Source: Bacteroidota bacterium (GTDB taxonomy: Bacteria; Bacteroidota; Bacteroidia; NS11-12g; UBA955). From it: 12,042 nt of DNA. Both the position numbers and the translations under genes were made by a program. This document shows positions 5,952-12,042 of the stretch, piece after piece (within the stretch, counting starts at the first letter, position 1; every line of letters begins with the position of its first letter). The notes beneath the pieces are model-generated. The model had not been told where the DNA came from. It ran no database searches and saw only the letters and a program-made list of their open reading frames with translations. The stretch is from assembly GCA_030836345.1 (NCBI GenBank), contig JAURQA010000131.1, positions 1 to 12,042 on the forward strand. Direction: 5' to 3'.

Positions 5952-6611
5952 ATGAAAAAATTAACAGTATCACTTATTGCTATTGCAGCAATCTTTGCTT
6001 CATGTGGAGGCAAAGGAGAAAAAGCAGAAACATCGGACGCAGAAGCGGTTGAAACCATTCAAACGGATGCGACCGTTACCTATGAAACCATTAAAGATGG
6101 AAGCTATATGAACTGGAAAGCTTCTCATTTGGGAGGAGTACAGGAACGATTTGGTAATATCTTTTTTAATAAAGCGACCTTCTCTGTTACAGATGGAGCC
6201 TTAACAAATGCAAAAGTTTCGGTAGATATGTCTTCCTTAACGGTAGAGAATTTTCCAGAGGGAGATGAAAAAATAGGCAAATTAACGGGTCACTTGTTAG
6301 GTCAGGATTTTTTTAATACTGAAACGTACCCAAATTCAACATTCGAATTAACAGGTATAGAGGCCATTGAGGGTGAATTTAATTCAGAAGTTACCGGTAA
6401 TTTAACCATGCTAGATAAGACGAAGAGCATCACCTTTAAAGCCAATGTAATGGTAGAAGAAGATGCTGTAGCCATTGCATCTGAGAACTTTTCAGTAGAT
6501 CGCACAAACTGGGGTTTATCGTATCACATAGAAGGATCAGAAGGTGTTCCAGTAGATTATCTTATTGATAACGAAATTGGTTTTAAAATCGCTATCACAG
6601 TAACTAAATAA
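5952..6611 (+). CDS. YceI-family lipoprotein
   Basis: This is a 219-residue exported lipoprotein with a YceI domain, a lipocalin-like barrel that in characterised members binds polyisoprenoids such as ubiquinone precursors. The signal peptide MKKLTVSLIAIAAIFASC ends in Cys18 as lipid anchor, followed by a polar linker rich in Glu and Thr to about residue 42. YceI features follow: YMNWKASHLGGVQERFGNIF (about 52-71), VSVDMSSLTVENFPEGDEKI, KLTGHLLGQDFFNTETYPNS (about 113-132), GNLTMLDKTKSITFKA and a C-terminal DYLIDNEIGFKIAI. ATG 5952 is chosen because it begins the signal peptide exactly; the upstream ATG at 5922 would bury it. It is 46 bases after the regulator gene and probably co-transcribed. 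The TAA overlaps the next ATG (TAATG). Confidence 0.92.
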   Translation: MKKLTVSLIAIAAIFASCGGKGEKAETSDAEAVETIQTDATVTYETIKDGSYMNWKASHLGGVQERFGNIFFNKATFSVTDGALTNAKVSVDMSSLTVENFPEGDEKIGKLTGHLLGQDFFNTETYPNSTFELTGIEAIEGEFNSEVTGNLTMLDKTKSITFKANVMVEEDAVAIASENFSVDRTNWGLSYHIEGSEGVPVDYLIDNEIGFKIAITVTK

Positions 6612-6850
6612 TGGATCAGCCAATTATTGCGGGGAAAATCCCTCAAATGGAACCATTGGAAGAAGGCAAAACATATGCCTATTGTGCATGTGGTAAATCA
6701 GCGAATCAACCATGGTGCAATGGCGCCCACCAGGGCAGCACAATGGTACCAAAAGTGTTTAAAGCAGAAGAGACTAAAACAGCCGCTATATGCATGTGTA
6801 AACAAACAAAAAACCCTCCTTATTGTGATGGCTCTCATAGGAGCTTATAA
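6611..6850 (+). CDS. tandem CDGSH iron-sulfur protein
   Basis: This 79-residue cytoplasmic protein has two CDGSH-type [2Fe-2S] motifs with full ligand sets: C25, C27, C36, H40 (CACGKSANQPWCNGAH) and C61, C63, C72, H76 (CMCKQTKNPPYCDGSH). The Cys3-His1 spacing CxC-x2-(S/T)-x3-P-x-C-(D/N)-G-x-H is met in both, the first with Asn for Asp and Ala for Ser. Such proteins carry redox-active clusters that can be transferred or sense oxidative state. The ATG shares one base with the YceI stop (TAATG), so translation is coupled. No membrane anchor is present. It probably closes the Crp/Fnr-YceI-CDGSH operon, with a terminator 24 bases downstream. The physiological partner is unknown. Confidence 0.93.
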   Translation: MDQPIIAGKIPQMEPLEEGKTYAYCACGKSANQPWCNGAHQGSTMVPKVFKAEETKTAAICMCKQTKNPPYCDGSHRSL

Positions 6851-6873
6851 TTTGTTTTAACTTATTATGTGTT

Positions 6874-6914
6874 AAAAGAGCAGGTCTATCCAATACAAAG
6901 GGGCCTGCTTTTTT
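6874..6914 (+). terminator. rho-independent terminator after the CDGSH gene
   Basis: AGCAGG (6879-6884) pairs with CCTGCT (6904-6909) and is followed by a run of T to 6914. The stem extends outward with A-T pairs (AAAAG opposite TTTTT, one G-T wobble). The loop is about 19 bases. Confidence 0.75.
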
Positions 6915-6955
6915 GTGTTTCTGATTTCTACGAATTTAAAGCTAAAAATTATTCC

Positions 6956-6986
6956 AAAAAAAAGGCGGCCATTGGCCGCCTTTTTT
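6956..6986. terminator. bidirectional terminator between the converging transcripts
   Basis: GGCGGCC (6964-6970), loop ATT, GGCCGCC (6974-6980) is a perfect seven-pair GC stem with eight A on the left and six T on the right. It can therefore end transcription in both directions. It lies 13 bases past the stop of the large minus-strand gene and is its main terminator. Confidence 0.9.
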
Positions 6987-6998
6987 AGCGTAATATGC

Positions 6999-9900
6999 TT
7001 ATTCCTTTATAAAGTTTCCATTGTATTTCAAGCCATTATTTAGCTCAATTTGAATATGGTATAAGCCATTAGAAAAGGTTGAAACATCTACTTGTAAAGA
7101 GGTGTTTTTTACTTTAATAGTGCGAACAAGTTGTCCGCTGGCGGCATAAATTTGAATGCCAGACATTTCCAACGGGCTATTTAGCGTGATGGTATTTGTT
7201 GTTGGAACGGGGAACAATTTAATCCCGGCCTTCGCAATGGTATTTACAGAGGTAGGCTCATCATCTTTAATAACTAAGGTTAAGGTAGAATCAGCACCCG
7301 TCTCACCTGCTCCAAAAATATTTCGTATCGCAAACGTGATGTACTTGATTCCATCAGAAACATTATCATCTGCTAAGGGAACAGAGAGGTTATAATTACT
7401 TGTTCCATTCACAACATTCACTGTTTGAGAGCTAAAAGTATGATCTCCAGGGTTTAATGCATCTGTACTTGCAATAACTACTTCTGCAGTAAAACTCTCT
7501 GTAACAGGAGCTACATTTAATACGATGCCATAGCTGGTTTGACTTTCGCTAATGGTATCTGCTGTTTTAGTAAATGTGATTTTAGGAAGAACGCTGGCTT
7601 CAAAGTCGCTCAAGCGTCTGGGATTTAACAAATATCTCGTTGTGTATGGTTTAGAAAAGTCTAATTGACTGGCAATTCCGGTAACATTAAAGTAACCCAC
7701 AGGTGCGGGTGTTCCATCAATATCCGTTTCAGAATCTATATTTAAGGTATCATATGAACCATCGGTATGCTCAACAATAACATTGGCAAATTTATTTGTA
7801 GCCATAGCTGTTGATGGCCATTGTGACGGATCGTATAATTTAACAGTATTAAATTTAACTAAATCATTTTCTGTAGCTTCAGAAACGGTAGCCACCACAG
7901 TTGCTGTTTTGAGCATTGCATTCTTTTTAAGCACAATTACAGTATCTACGAAATCTAATTGTGCATTTCCTGCAAATTGACTTAATCTACCTTCCATTAA
8001 GATAGAATCTCCTTCGGCAACCGTATATCCATAAGTGTTTCTTGGGCTGTAAACTCCAAGACCGCCGCTAAAATCTCTGAAGGTGAACCCCATTCCACTG
8101 GTTCGTGTATTAATCCCATATACCGTTCCTGAAACGCGAATTCGCTTTCCTAAAGAATCGGCTACTCCCTCTGCTGCATTTTGAACATTTACTTTACTTA
8201 GTTGGAAGTACTCTCTATCATTCTCTAAGATGTTAACAATAAAGGTATCATTGCTATTAAAAGCGGATTTATTTAAGTTAGAAAAGCCAAAAACAGCTGT
8301 TTCATTGCCCTCGTATATTTCATCATCCTTCAATGCTATTTTAAAAACAAAGGTGTCAGGATTGTTCCCGTCTAAGCTAAATATTCTAGCCGTTGGATAG
8401 GTAAAATCTAGACCTTGCGATGAGGTAGATACATCACTCAGGTGAGCTACTGCAAAGTCAGAAAGAACTCCTTTGCGATCAATTACAGCTACTTTTAGTT
8501 CAAAAGAGTCATCATCTTCTTGAACGGTTGCACTAGACCCTACAAAACCTAAAATTGATGGGCCGTCATTATCTCTAATAACAACCGTCATGGTGCTATC
8601 TTTTAAAATACCAACTCCACTCAATTGCTCAATGCGTAAAACAATGGTATCATTTAAATCTCCAATGATGTCTTCGAAAACTTGAGTGCTAATGGTAACA
8701 GTATCGGCACTCCCACTTTTTCCAATAGTAAAGGTGGTATCATTCTTATTGATGGAACTCACTCTAAATTCCGATGGAATATTGGTGTGGCTTGCTTTAG
8801 AAAGAACAGAAAGCTTAACACTACTCACTGGATTTATTCCTGTTGCAATGGCTATTCTCACATCTGCTTTTCCATCTGCTTCATCCACTAAAACAATGTT
8901 ATCTACCAATGATAAATAGGCGATGTCATTATCGGCAATAGTAACAATATGCGCTTTTTTTGATCCAATAACACAGAGCTCTGCACTATCCAAAGAAAAA
9001 ACAATATCTTCATTACCCTCCACGGCATTATCATCCGTAAGAGTAATTGTGAGGGAATCTAAGGCAGTATTGCCCGGACCAAAGCGAATCCTCTGGGGAT
9101 TTATTTGTGTATAATCATCTCCATTCGTAGCGGTATTACCGGCCACTCGAACTCTTACGCTGTGGTCAAAGTCATTGCTGTACTTTCTTTGAAAGTATAC
9201 AGTATGATTTGTTTCATTTTCAGAAGTAGAACTTGAAGAGGACAGGAATTCAATGCTAGGAGGAACTAAAGCAGCCTCATCTAAGCCCAACTCAATGGCG
9301 TTTGTACCACCACTTGGACTTTTCGTATCTATAGCACTCACTCCCCAAACGCCATTAGAGTCTATACTGCTGTAGATCGCTTCGTTCGTACCATTTTCAA
9401 AACGTGAAATAGTTCGCACGCCTTTGCTTAAATTATTTGGTATAATTGCAGCCCAACGGCCGGCTTGTCCTTCCACATCATTTTCATAAAAACCTACGGT
9501 ACTGGCTATAGTTGTTTTAATGTCATGTATGATGCCATTACTCAAGGGTCTTCCCGTCGGATTTAATTCATCGTATAGGGAGACGAAATTGAGCGCATCA
9601 CCCTCGCTTTTACCCCATATTCCCGTTCCATTTGTACTTCCTGATCCAAAAGACAAGGCGGTAATACTATCCGAGATATGCAGGATCTGCGTGTCAGGTA
9701 GGCCTATTGCAATCGCTGTTACCGCCAAATAAACCGCGTTTCCATTGCTAAATCTACTGTTTCCAGTATTTACTAAACCAAACCATCCCTCATAATCTCC
9801 AAAACCATTTGTGGTAAAGGTATCTTGTGTAGCGCCATTTTTAAAACTTACCGAACCTGCAAAGTATTTTACTTTACCATTATCTTTAATATACAATGGA

Positions 9901-10145
9901 TTTCCTGCACCTTTAACTAGGTTGGTTGAGCTAATGTCACTGGCTCTGTATCCCCTAATTAGATATTGGTATTCTGTGTTTGGCAATAGCCCAGTAATAA
10001 GGGCCTTGGCTATAACAGGCATTCTTGTTTTACTTCCAGAGGCCATGTATTGCGGAACACTTGTGCCGACGATATCAGCTATTTGAGCATTAAGGCCAAA
10101 AGCCATGCTACATATCAAGCTTAAAATGGTAACTTTTAATTTCAT
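6999..10145 (-). CDS. T9SS-secreted multidomain protein with Calx-beta domains and OB-fold-like insert
   Basis: This 1048-residue exported protein has a signal peptide (residues 1-20, MKLKVTILSLICSMAFGLNA) and an N-terminal region (21-296) of unknown fold, rich in Gly, Asn and Thr. Three Calx-beta-like units follow (about 297-407, 408-527, 528-643), each ending in an acidic turn such as IADND, IRDND or ILEND and carrying DDNAVEGNE-type calcium-binding loops. Residues about 646-850 read like an OB-fold repeat region (IRVSGTVYGI, GFTFRDFSGGLGVYSP, VAEGDSILMEGRLSQF). A fourth Calx-beta-like unit spans 855-963. The C-terminus (about 971-1048: LFPVPTTNTITLN, GLYHIQIEL, NFIKE) is the T9SS type A sorting domain, directing export and surface attachment. 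No catalytic motif was found; adhesion or matrix roles are likely but unproven. It is a single-gene transcript with its own promoter and terminator. Confidence 0.9.
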   Translation of the reverse strand: MKLKVTILSLICSMAFGLNAQIADIVGTSVPQYMASGSKTRMPVIAKALITGLLPNTEYQYLIRGYRASDISSTNLVKGAGNPLYIKDNGKVKYFAGSVSFKNGATQDTFTTNGFGDYEGWFGLVNTGNSRFSNGNAVYLAVTAIAIGLPDTQILHISDSITALSFGSGSTNGTGIWGKSEGDALNFVSLYDELNPTGRPLSNGIIHDIKTTIASTVGFYENDVEGQAGRWAAIIPNNLSKGVRTISRFENGTNEAIYSSIDSNGVWGVSAIDTKSPSGGTNAIELGLDEAALVPPSIEFLSSSSSTSENETNHTVYFQRKYSNDFDHSVRVRVAGNTATNGDDYTQINPQRIRFGPGNTALDSLTITLTDDNAVEGNEDIVFSLDSAELCVIGSKKAHIVTIADNDIAYLSLVDNIVLVDEADGKADVRIAIATGINPVSSVKLSVLSKASHTNIPSEFRVSSINKNDTTFTIGKSGSADTVTISTQVFEDIIGDLNDTIVLRIEQLSGVGILKDSTMTVVIRDNDGPSILGFVGSSATVQEDDDSFELKVAVIDRKGVLSDFAVAHLSDVSTSSQGLDFTYPTARIFSLDGNNPDTFVFKIALKDDEIYEGNETAVFGFSNLNKSAFNSNDTFIVNILENDREYFQLSKVNVQNAAEGVADSLGKRIRVSGTVYGINTRTSGMGFTFRDFSGGLGVYSPRNTYGYTVAEGDSILMEGRLSQFAGNAQLDFVDTVIVLKKNAMLKTATVVATVSEATENDLVKFNTVKLYDPSQWPSTAMATNKFANVIVEHTDGSYDTLNIDSETDIDGTPAPVGYFNVTGIASQLDFSKPYTTRYLLNPRRLSDFEASVLPKITFTKTADTISESQTSYGIVLNVAPVTESFTAEVVIASTDALNPGDHTFSSQTVNVVNGTSNYNLSVPLADDNVSDGIKYITFAIRNIFGAGETGADSTLTLVIKDDEPTSVNTIAKAGIKLFPVPTTNTITLNSPLEMSGIQIYAASGQLVRTIKVKNTSLQVDVSTFSNGLYHIQIELNNGLKYNGNFIKE

Positions 10146-10168
10146 CTTAAATATTTTGTTTCTTGATG

Positions 10169-10176
10169 CAAAGGTA
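10169..10176 (-). promoter_or_regulatory. -7 element of the T9SS-protein gene promoter
   Basis: TACCTTTG on the minus strand (10176-10169), followed by C, is an exact TAnnTTTG match, 23 bases upstream of the ATG at 10145. The start point would be near 10162. The -33 position is AT-rich without a clear TTTG. The rest of the 95-base gap to the ComF gene holds nothing recognisable, and no terminator hairpin for the upstream operon is visible. Confidence 0.6.
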
Positions 10177-10240
10177 CAAATGATTAGGAATATTTTTATT
10201 AGGTCTAGGATAGGTTTTTATTTTTATTTCACGGAATAAA

Positions 10241-10927
10241 TTAATCATTCGCGAAAGCTAAGGTAATCACTCCTATAGACTTAGGTTTTTTCTTGAGAAG
10301 TGCTAAAGCAGCACTTTCCAAGGTGGCTCCTGTTGTAATTACATCATCTACCAAAAGTATATTTTTATTCGCTAACTCAGGTGTCGGACAAATAAATACT
10401 TCACGAACATTCTCCCAACGTTCTGCACGACTTTTTTTGGTTTGAGTAGTAGTAAAAGACCTTCGCTTTAATCCGCCTGTATTGCAAATGCATTGGAGTA
10501 TTTCTGCCATTCCTTGTGCAAAGTATTCGGCTTGGTTAAACCCGCGTATTCTTTTTTTTCTTGGATGAAGAGGTATGGGAATAATCTCATCTATTTTCAA
10601 TAATTCCAGTTGTTTTAAATAAGTAGTGGCATAGTGCTTCCCTAAGTATTTGGCTAGTTCTTTATTTCCTTTGTATTTGATGTTGTGAAGAATGTCATGC
10701 GTGCGATTCAGCTGATTAAAAATCAAAAAACTACAGGCATACTTGAGGGGTATACGTCCCCATAAGATTTGTGCAACTGGATTTTTGGTATCGATGGTGT
10801 ACCGTGTTTCTGGAAGTTGGCTGAGGCAAGCAAAGCATAAGCTGCTCTCCCCTTTAATGAGCCATTGCTTACAGCTTAAACATAAGGGAGGGTAAAATAA
10901 ATCTTTCAGAGATTGGGCTAGCAGCAT
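10241..10927 (-). CDS. ComF/GntX-family phosphoribosyltransferase-like protein
   Basis: This 228-residue cytoplasmic protein of the ComF family is associated with DNA uptake and single-strand DNA handling in naturally competent bacteria. It has an N-terminal four-cysteine zinc site (C16-x2-C19 and C31-x2-C34) and the family block IIPIPLHPRKKRIRGFNQAE (about residues 115-134). A type I phosphoribosyltransferase PRPP loop follows (ILLVDDVITTGATLES, about 190-205), with the two adjacent Asp and the TTGAT signature intact. Length is usual for the family. The ATG at 10927 lies five bases after the dut stop, so it is in the flippase-dut-comF operon. The in vivo substrate is not known for the family, and a role in competence here is inferred from family membership only. 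Confidence 0.92.
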   Translation of the reverse strand: MLLAQSLKDLFYPPLCLSCKQWLIKGESSLCFACLSQLPETRYTIDTKNPVAQILWGRIPLKYACSFLIFNQLNRTHDILHNIKYKGNKELAKYLGKHYATTYLKQLELLKIDEIIPIPLHPRKKRIRGFNQAEYFAQGMAEILQCICNTGGLKRRSFTTTQTKKSRAERWENVREVFICPTPELANKNILLVDDVITTGATLESAALALLKKKPKSIGVITLAFAND

Positions 10928-10932
10928 GGCTC

Positions 10933-11373
10933 TTAAATGCCACTGCTTCCGTATCCACCGGTTCCACGTGCGGTTTCATCCAGGCTATCTACCTCGTTCC
11001 ATAAAGCTTGTTCATGCTTTGCAATAACCATTTGAGCAATGCGATCACCAGACTTAACAGCAAAGGAATGCTGCCCATGATTAATGAGAACAATACCTAT
11101 TTCGCCCCTGTAATCTGCATCAATGGTGCCGGGCGAATTGATCACTGTTACTCCTTGCTTAAAAGCCAACCCGCTCCGTGGCCTTATTTGTGCCTCATAT
11201 CCGGCAGGAAGTGAGAGGTATAGGCCCGTTTTTATCATGGTTCGTTCCCCTGGATTTATTTCAATAGGCTCATCCAACCAAGCATGTAAGTCCAAGCCAG
11301 CACTTTGTCCTGTTTGGTATTTAGGCAAAGGGTTGTTTGATTTATTTACGATTTGAATATTTAGGTTTTGCAT
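10933..11373 (-). CDS. dut: dUTP diphosphatase (dUTPase)
   Basis: This homotrimeric pyrophosphatase splits dUTP to dUMP and diphosphate, keeping uracil out of DNA and supplying dTMP synthesis. All five dUTPase motifs are present in 146 residues: motif 1 AGLDLHA (25-31), motif 2 RPRSGLA (64-70), motif 3 [11 protein letters not shown] (82-92, with the catalytic Asp85 and Tyr88), motif 4 GDRIAQMVI (109-117) and the flexible C-terminal motif 5 [10 protein letters not shown] (136-145). ATG 11373 is chosen because [14 protein letters not shown] matches the family N-terminus. An earlier in-frame ATG at 11442 would add a hydrophobic tail lying inside the flippase gene. The start overlaps the flippase 3' end by 32 bases, and comF follows after five bases. 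Confidence 0.97.
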   Translation of the reverse strand: MQNLNIQIVNKSNNPLPKYQTGQSAGLDLHAWLDEPIEINPGERTMIKTGLYLSLPAGYEAQIRPRSGLAFKQGVTVINSPGTIDADYRGEIGIVLINHGQHSFAVKSGDRIAQMVIAKHEQALWNEVDSLDETARGTGGYGSSGI

Positions 11374-12042
11374 GATACTCGAAAATATAGATAAAAAGCA
11401 TAACAAGCAATAAGAGAGGGATGTTAAACCAGCGACTGGCATCCATCAAATGCACTAAGGCAGACCCACCTATAGATATGAGTAAAACAGGAATAATTCG
11501 GTGTAACTCGTAAGGAATGGGATATTCTTTCTGTCCCCAAACAAATGCAGTAAGCAGCATAAAGGCGTAGGCCACTAAAGTAACCCATGCACAGGCCACA
11601 AAGCCATAGCTAGGGATAAATGTAAAATTTCCAATTAAAGTTATAGCAGCTCCTGCAATAGCTATGAGGGCGCCATACTTGGTTTGTTGATTAATTTTAT
11701 ACCACATGCTCGCATTAAAAAATAAGCCTAAAAATACATTAGCCGTAAGTAAAATGGGTACAATCTCCAACCCTCTAGGATCACTAAAATAGTTCGCATT
11801 TCGAATGATTAAGCGACTGAACTCAGGTAAGAACAGCAAGGTTCCAAGAAAGAGTATTGCGCATGCGTAGGTAAACCATTTGGTAGCCAGTGCCAATTGC
11901 TTTTTATCATCGCCACCCGCCGAGGATTTGAACAGGATGGGCTCTATCGCATAACGATACGCTTGCAAGAATATGGTAATCACCAAACTGGCTTTGTAAA
12001 AAGCGGTATAAATACCCGCTTCCGAATCGCCCAATTCAACAG
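11342..12042 (-). CDS. polysaccharide flippase (MATE/Wzx-like), C-terminal part; 5' end beyond right edge
   Basis: This is the C-terminal roughly 230 residues of a multi-pass membrane flippase of the oligosaccharide/polysaccharide biosynthesis (RfbX/Wzx, MOP superfamily) type, which moves lipid-linked sugars across the inner membrane. Typical blocks are [20 protein letters not shown] with YAIEPILF near the left end, then [40 protein letters not shown], and [20 protein letters not shown]. At least six hydrophobic segments are visible. The frame is open to the window edge (VEL precede GDSEAGIY), so a TTG at 12034 is not the true start. It ends in a basic tail KPKYSNRK, and its last 32 bases overlap dut. 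Which glycan it exports cannot be told from this fragment. Confidence 0.9.
   Translation of the reverse strand, partial: VELGDSEAGIYTAFYKASLVITIFLQAYRYAIEPILFKSSAGGDDKKQLALATKWFTYACAILFLGTLLFLPEFSRLIIRNANYFSDPRGLEIVPILLTANVFLGLFFNASMWYKINQQTKYGALIAIAGAAITLIGNFTFIPSYGFVACAWVTLVAYAFMLLTAFVWGQKEYPIPYELHRIIPVLLISIGGSALVHLMDASRWFNIPLLLLVMLFIYIFEYHAKPKYSNRK

Noticed and set aside
6627..6860. Alternative plus-strand frame overlapping the CDGSH gene
   Set aside because: The frame with two intact CDGSH motifs is clearly the real one; the other is its out-of-frame shadow.
7156..10086. Several plus-strand open frames opposite the large T9SS gene
   Set aside because: They are shadows of the minus-strand gene, with no family motifs and no promoter or start context of their own.
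11374..11442. Longer dUTPase beginning at 11442 with a hydrophobic leader
   Set aside because: The extra 23 residues are antiparallel-free coding sequence of the flippase in another frame and are not part of the compact dUTPase family N-terminus.

Overview
The window is AT-rich DNA from a member of the Bacteroidota, probably a free-living aerobic, flavobacteria-like organism. Three things support this. A large secreted protein ends in a type IX secretion (T9SS type A) sorting domain. Several upstream regions carry the Bacteroidota -7 promoter element TAnnTTTG. The protein families present (MerC-like plus COG0523, DUF2256, TIGR03643, DUF3050, split-barrel flavin reductase, tandem CDGSH) fit that phylum. 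No rRNA, tRNA, CRISPR array or insertion sequence was seen.

Layout. (1) Positions 1-620, minus strand: a two-gene metal operon. A MerC-like membrane protein, frameshifted in a G8 run, overlaps the start of a COG0523/CobW GTPase that runs off the left edge. A Bacteroidota-type promoter precedes it, and a perfect 9-1-9 inverted repeat covers the -33 element, as expected for a Fur-family (perhaps Zur) operator. (2) Positions 621-949: no intact gene, but a start-less reading frame interrupted by one stop that may be a gene remnant. (3) Positions 950-5260, minus strand: a seven-gene cluster. In transcription order it encodes a DUF3050 protein, a TIGR03643 protein, a cryptochrome/photolyase-family FAD-binding protein, a split-barrel flavin reductase, a 43-residue DUF2256 zinc-finger protein, a DUF2071 protein and a small lipoprotein. 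Spacing is tight, with two four-base overlaps, and this looks like a light-damage or flavin-redox operon. (4) Positions 5389-6850, plus strand and divergent from (3): a short Crp/Fnr regulator, a YceI lipoprotein and a tandem CDGSH iron-sulfur protein, ending in a terminator. (5) Positions 6956-10176, minus strand: a 1048-residue T9SS-exported protein with Calx-beta domains and an OB-fold-like insert, with its own promoter and a strong terminator. (6) Positions 10241-12042, minus strand: a polysaccharide flippase (cut by the right edge), dUTPase and a ComF-family phosphoribosyltransferase, tightly packed or overlapping.

How they may work together. The most coherent unit is the divergent pair (3)/(4). 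The Crp/Fnr protein sits where a local regulator of the photolyase cluster would sit, and the cluster supplies a flavin reductase next to a flavoprotein. The joint function is inference; only the family assignments are well supported. The most unusual detail is that the photolyase-like gene has no ATG, GTG or TTG at its conserved N-terminus. An ATA codon stands exactly where the initiator methionine is expected, overlapping the previous gene's TAA stop.
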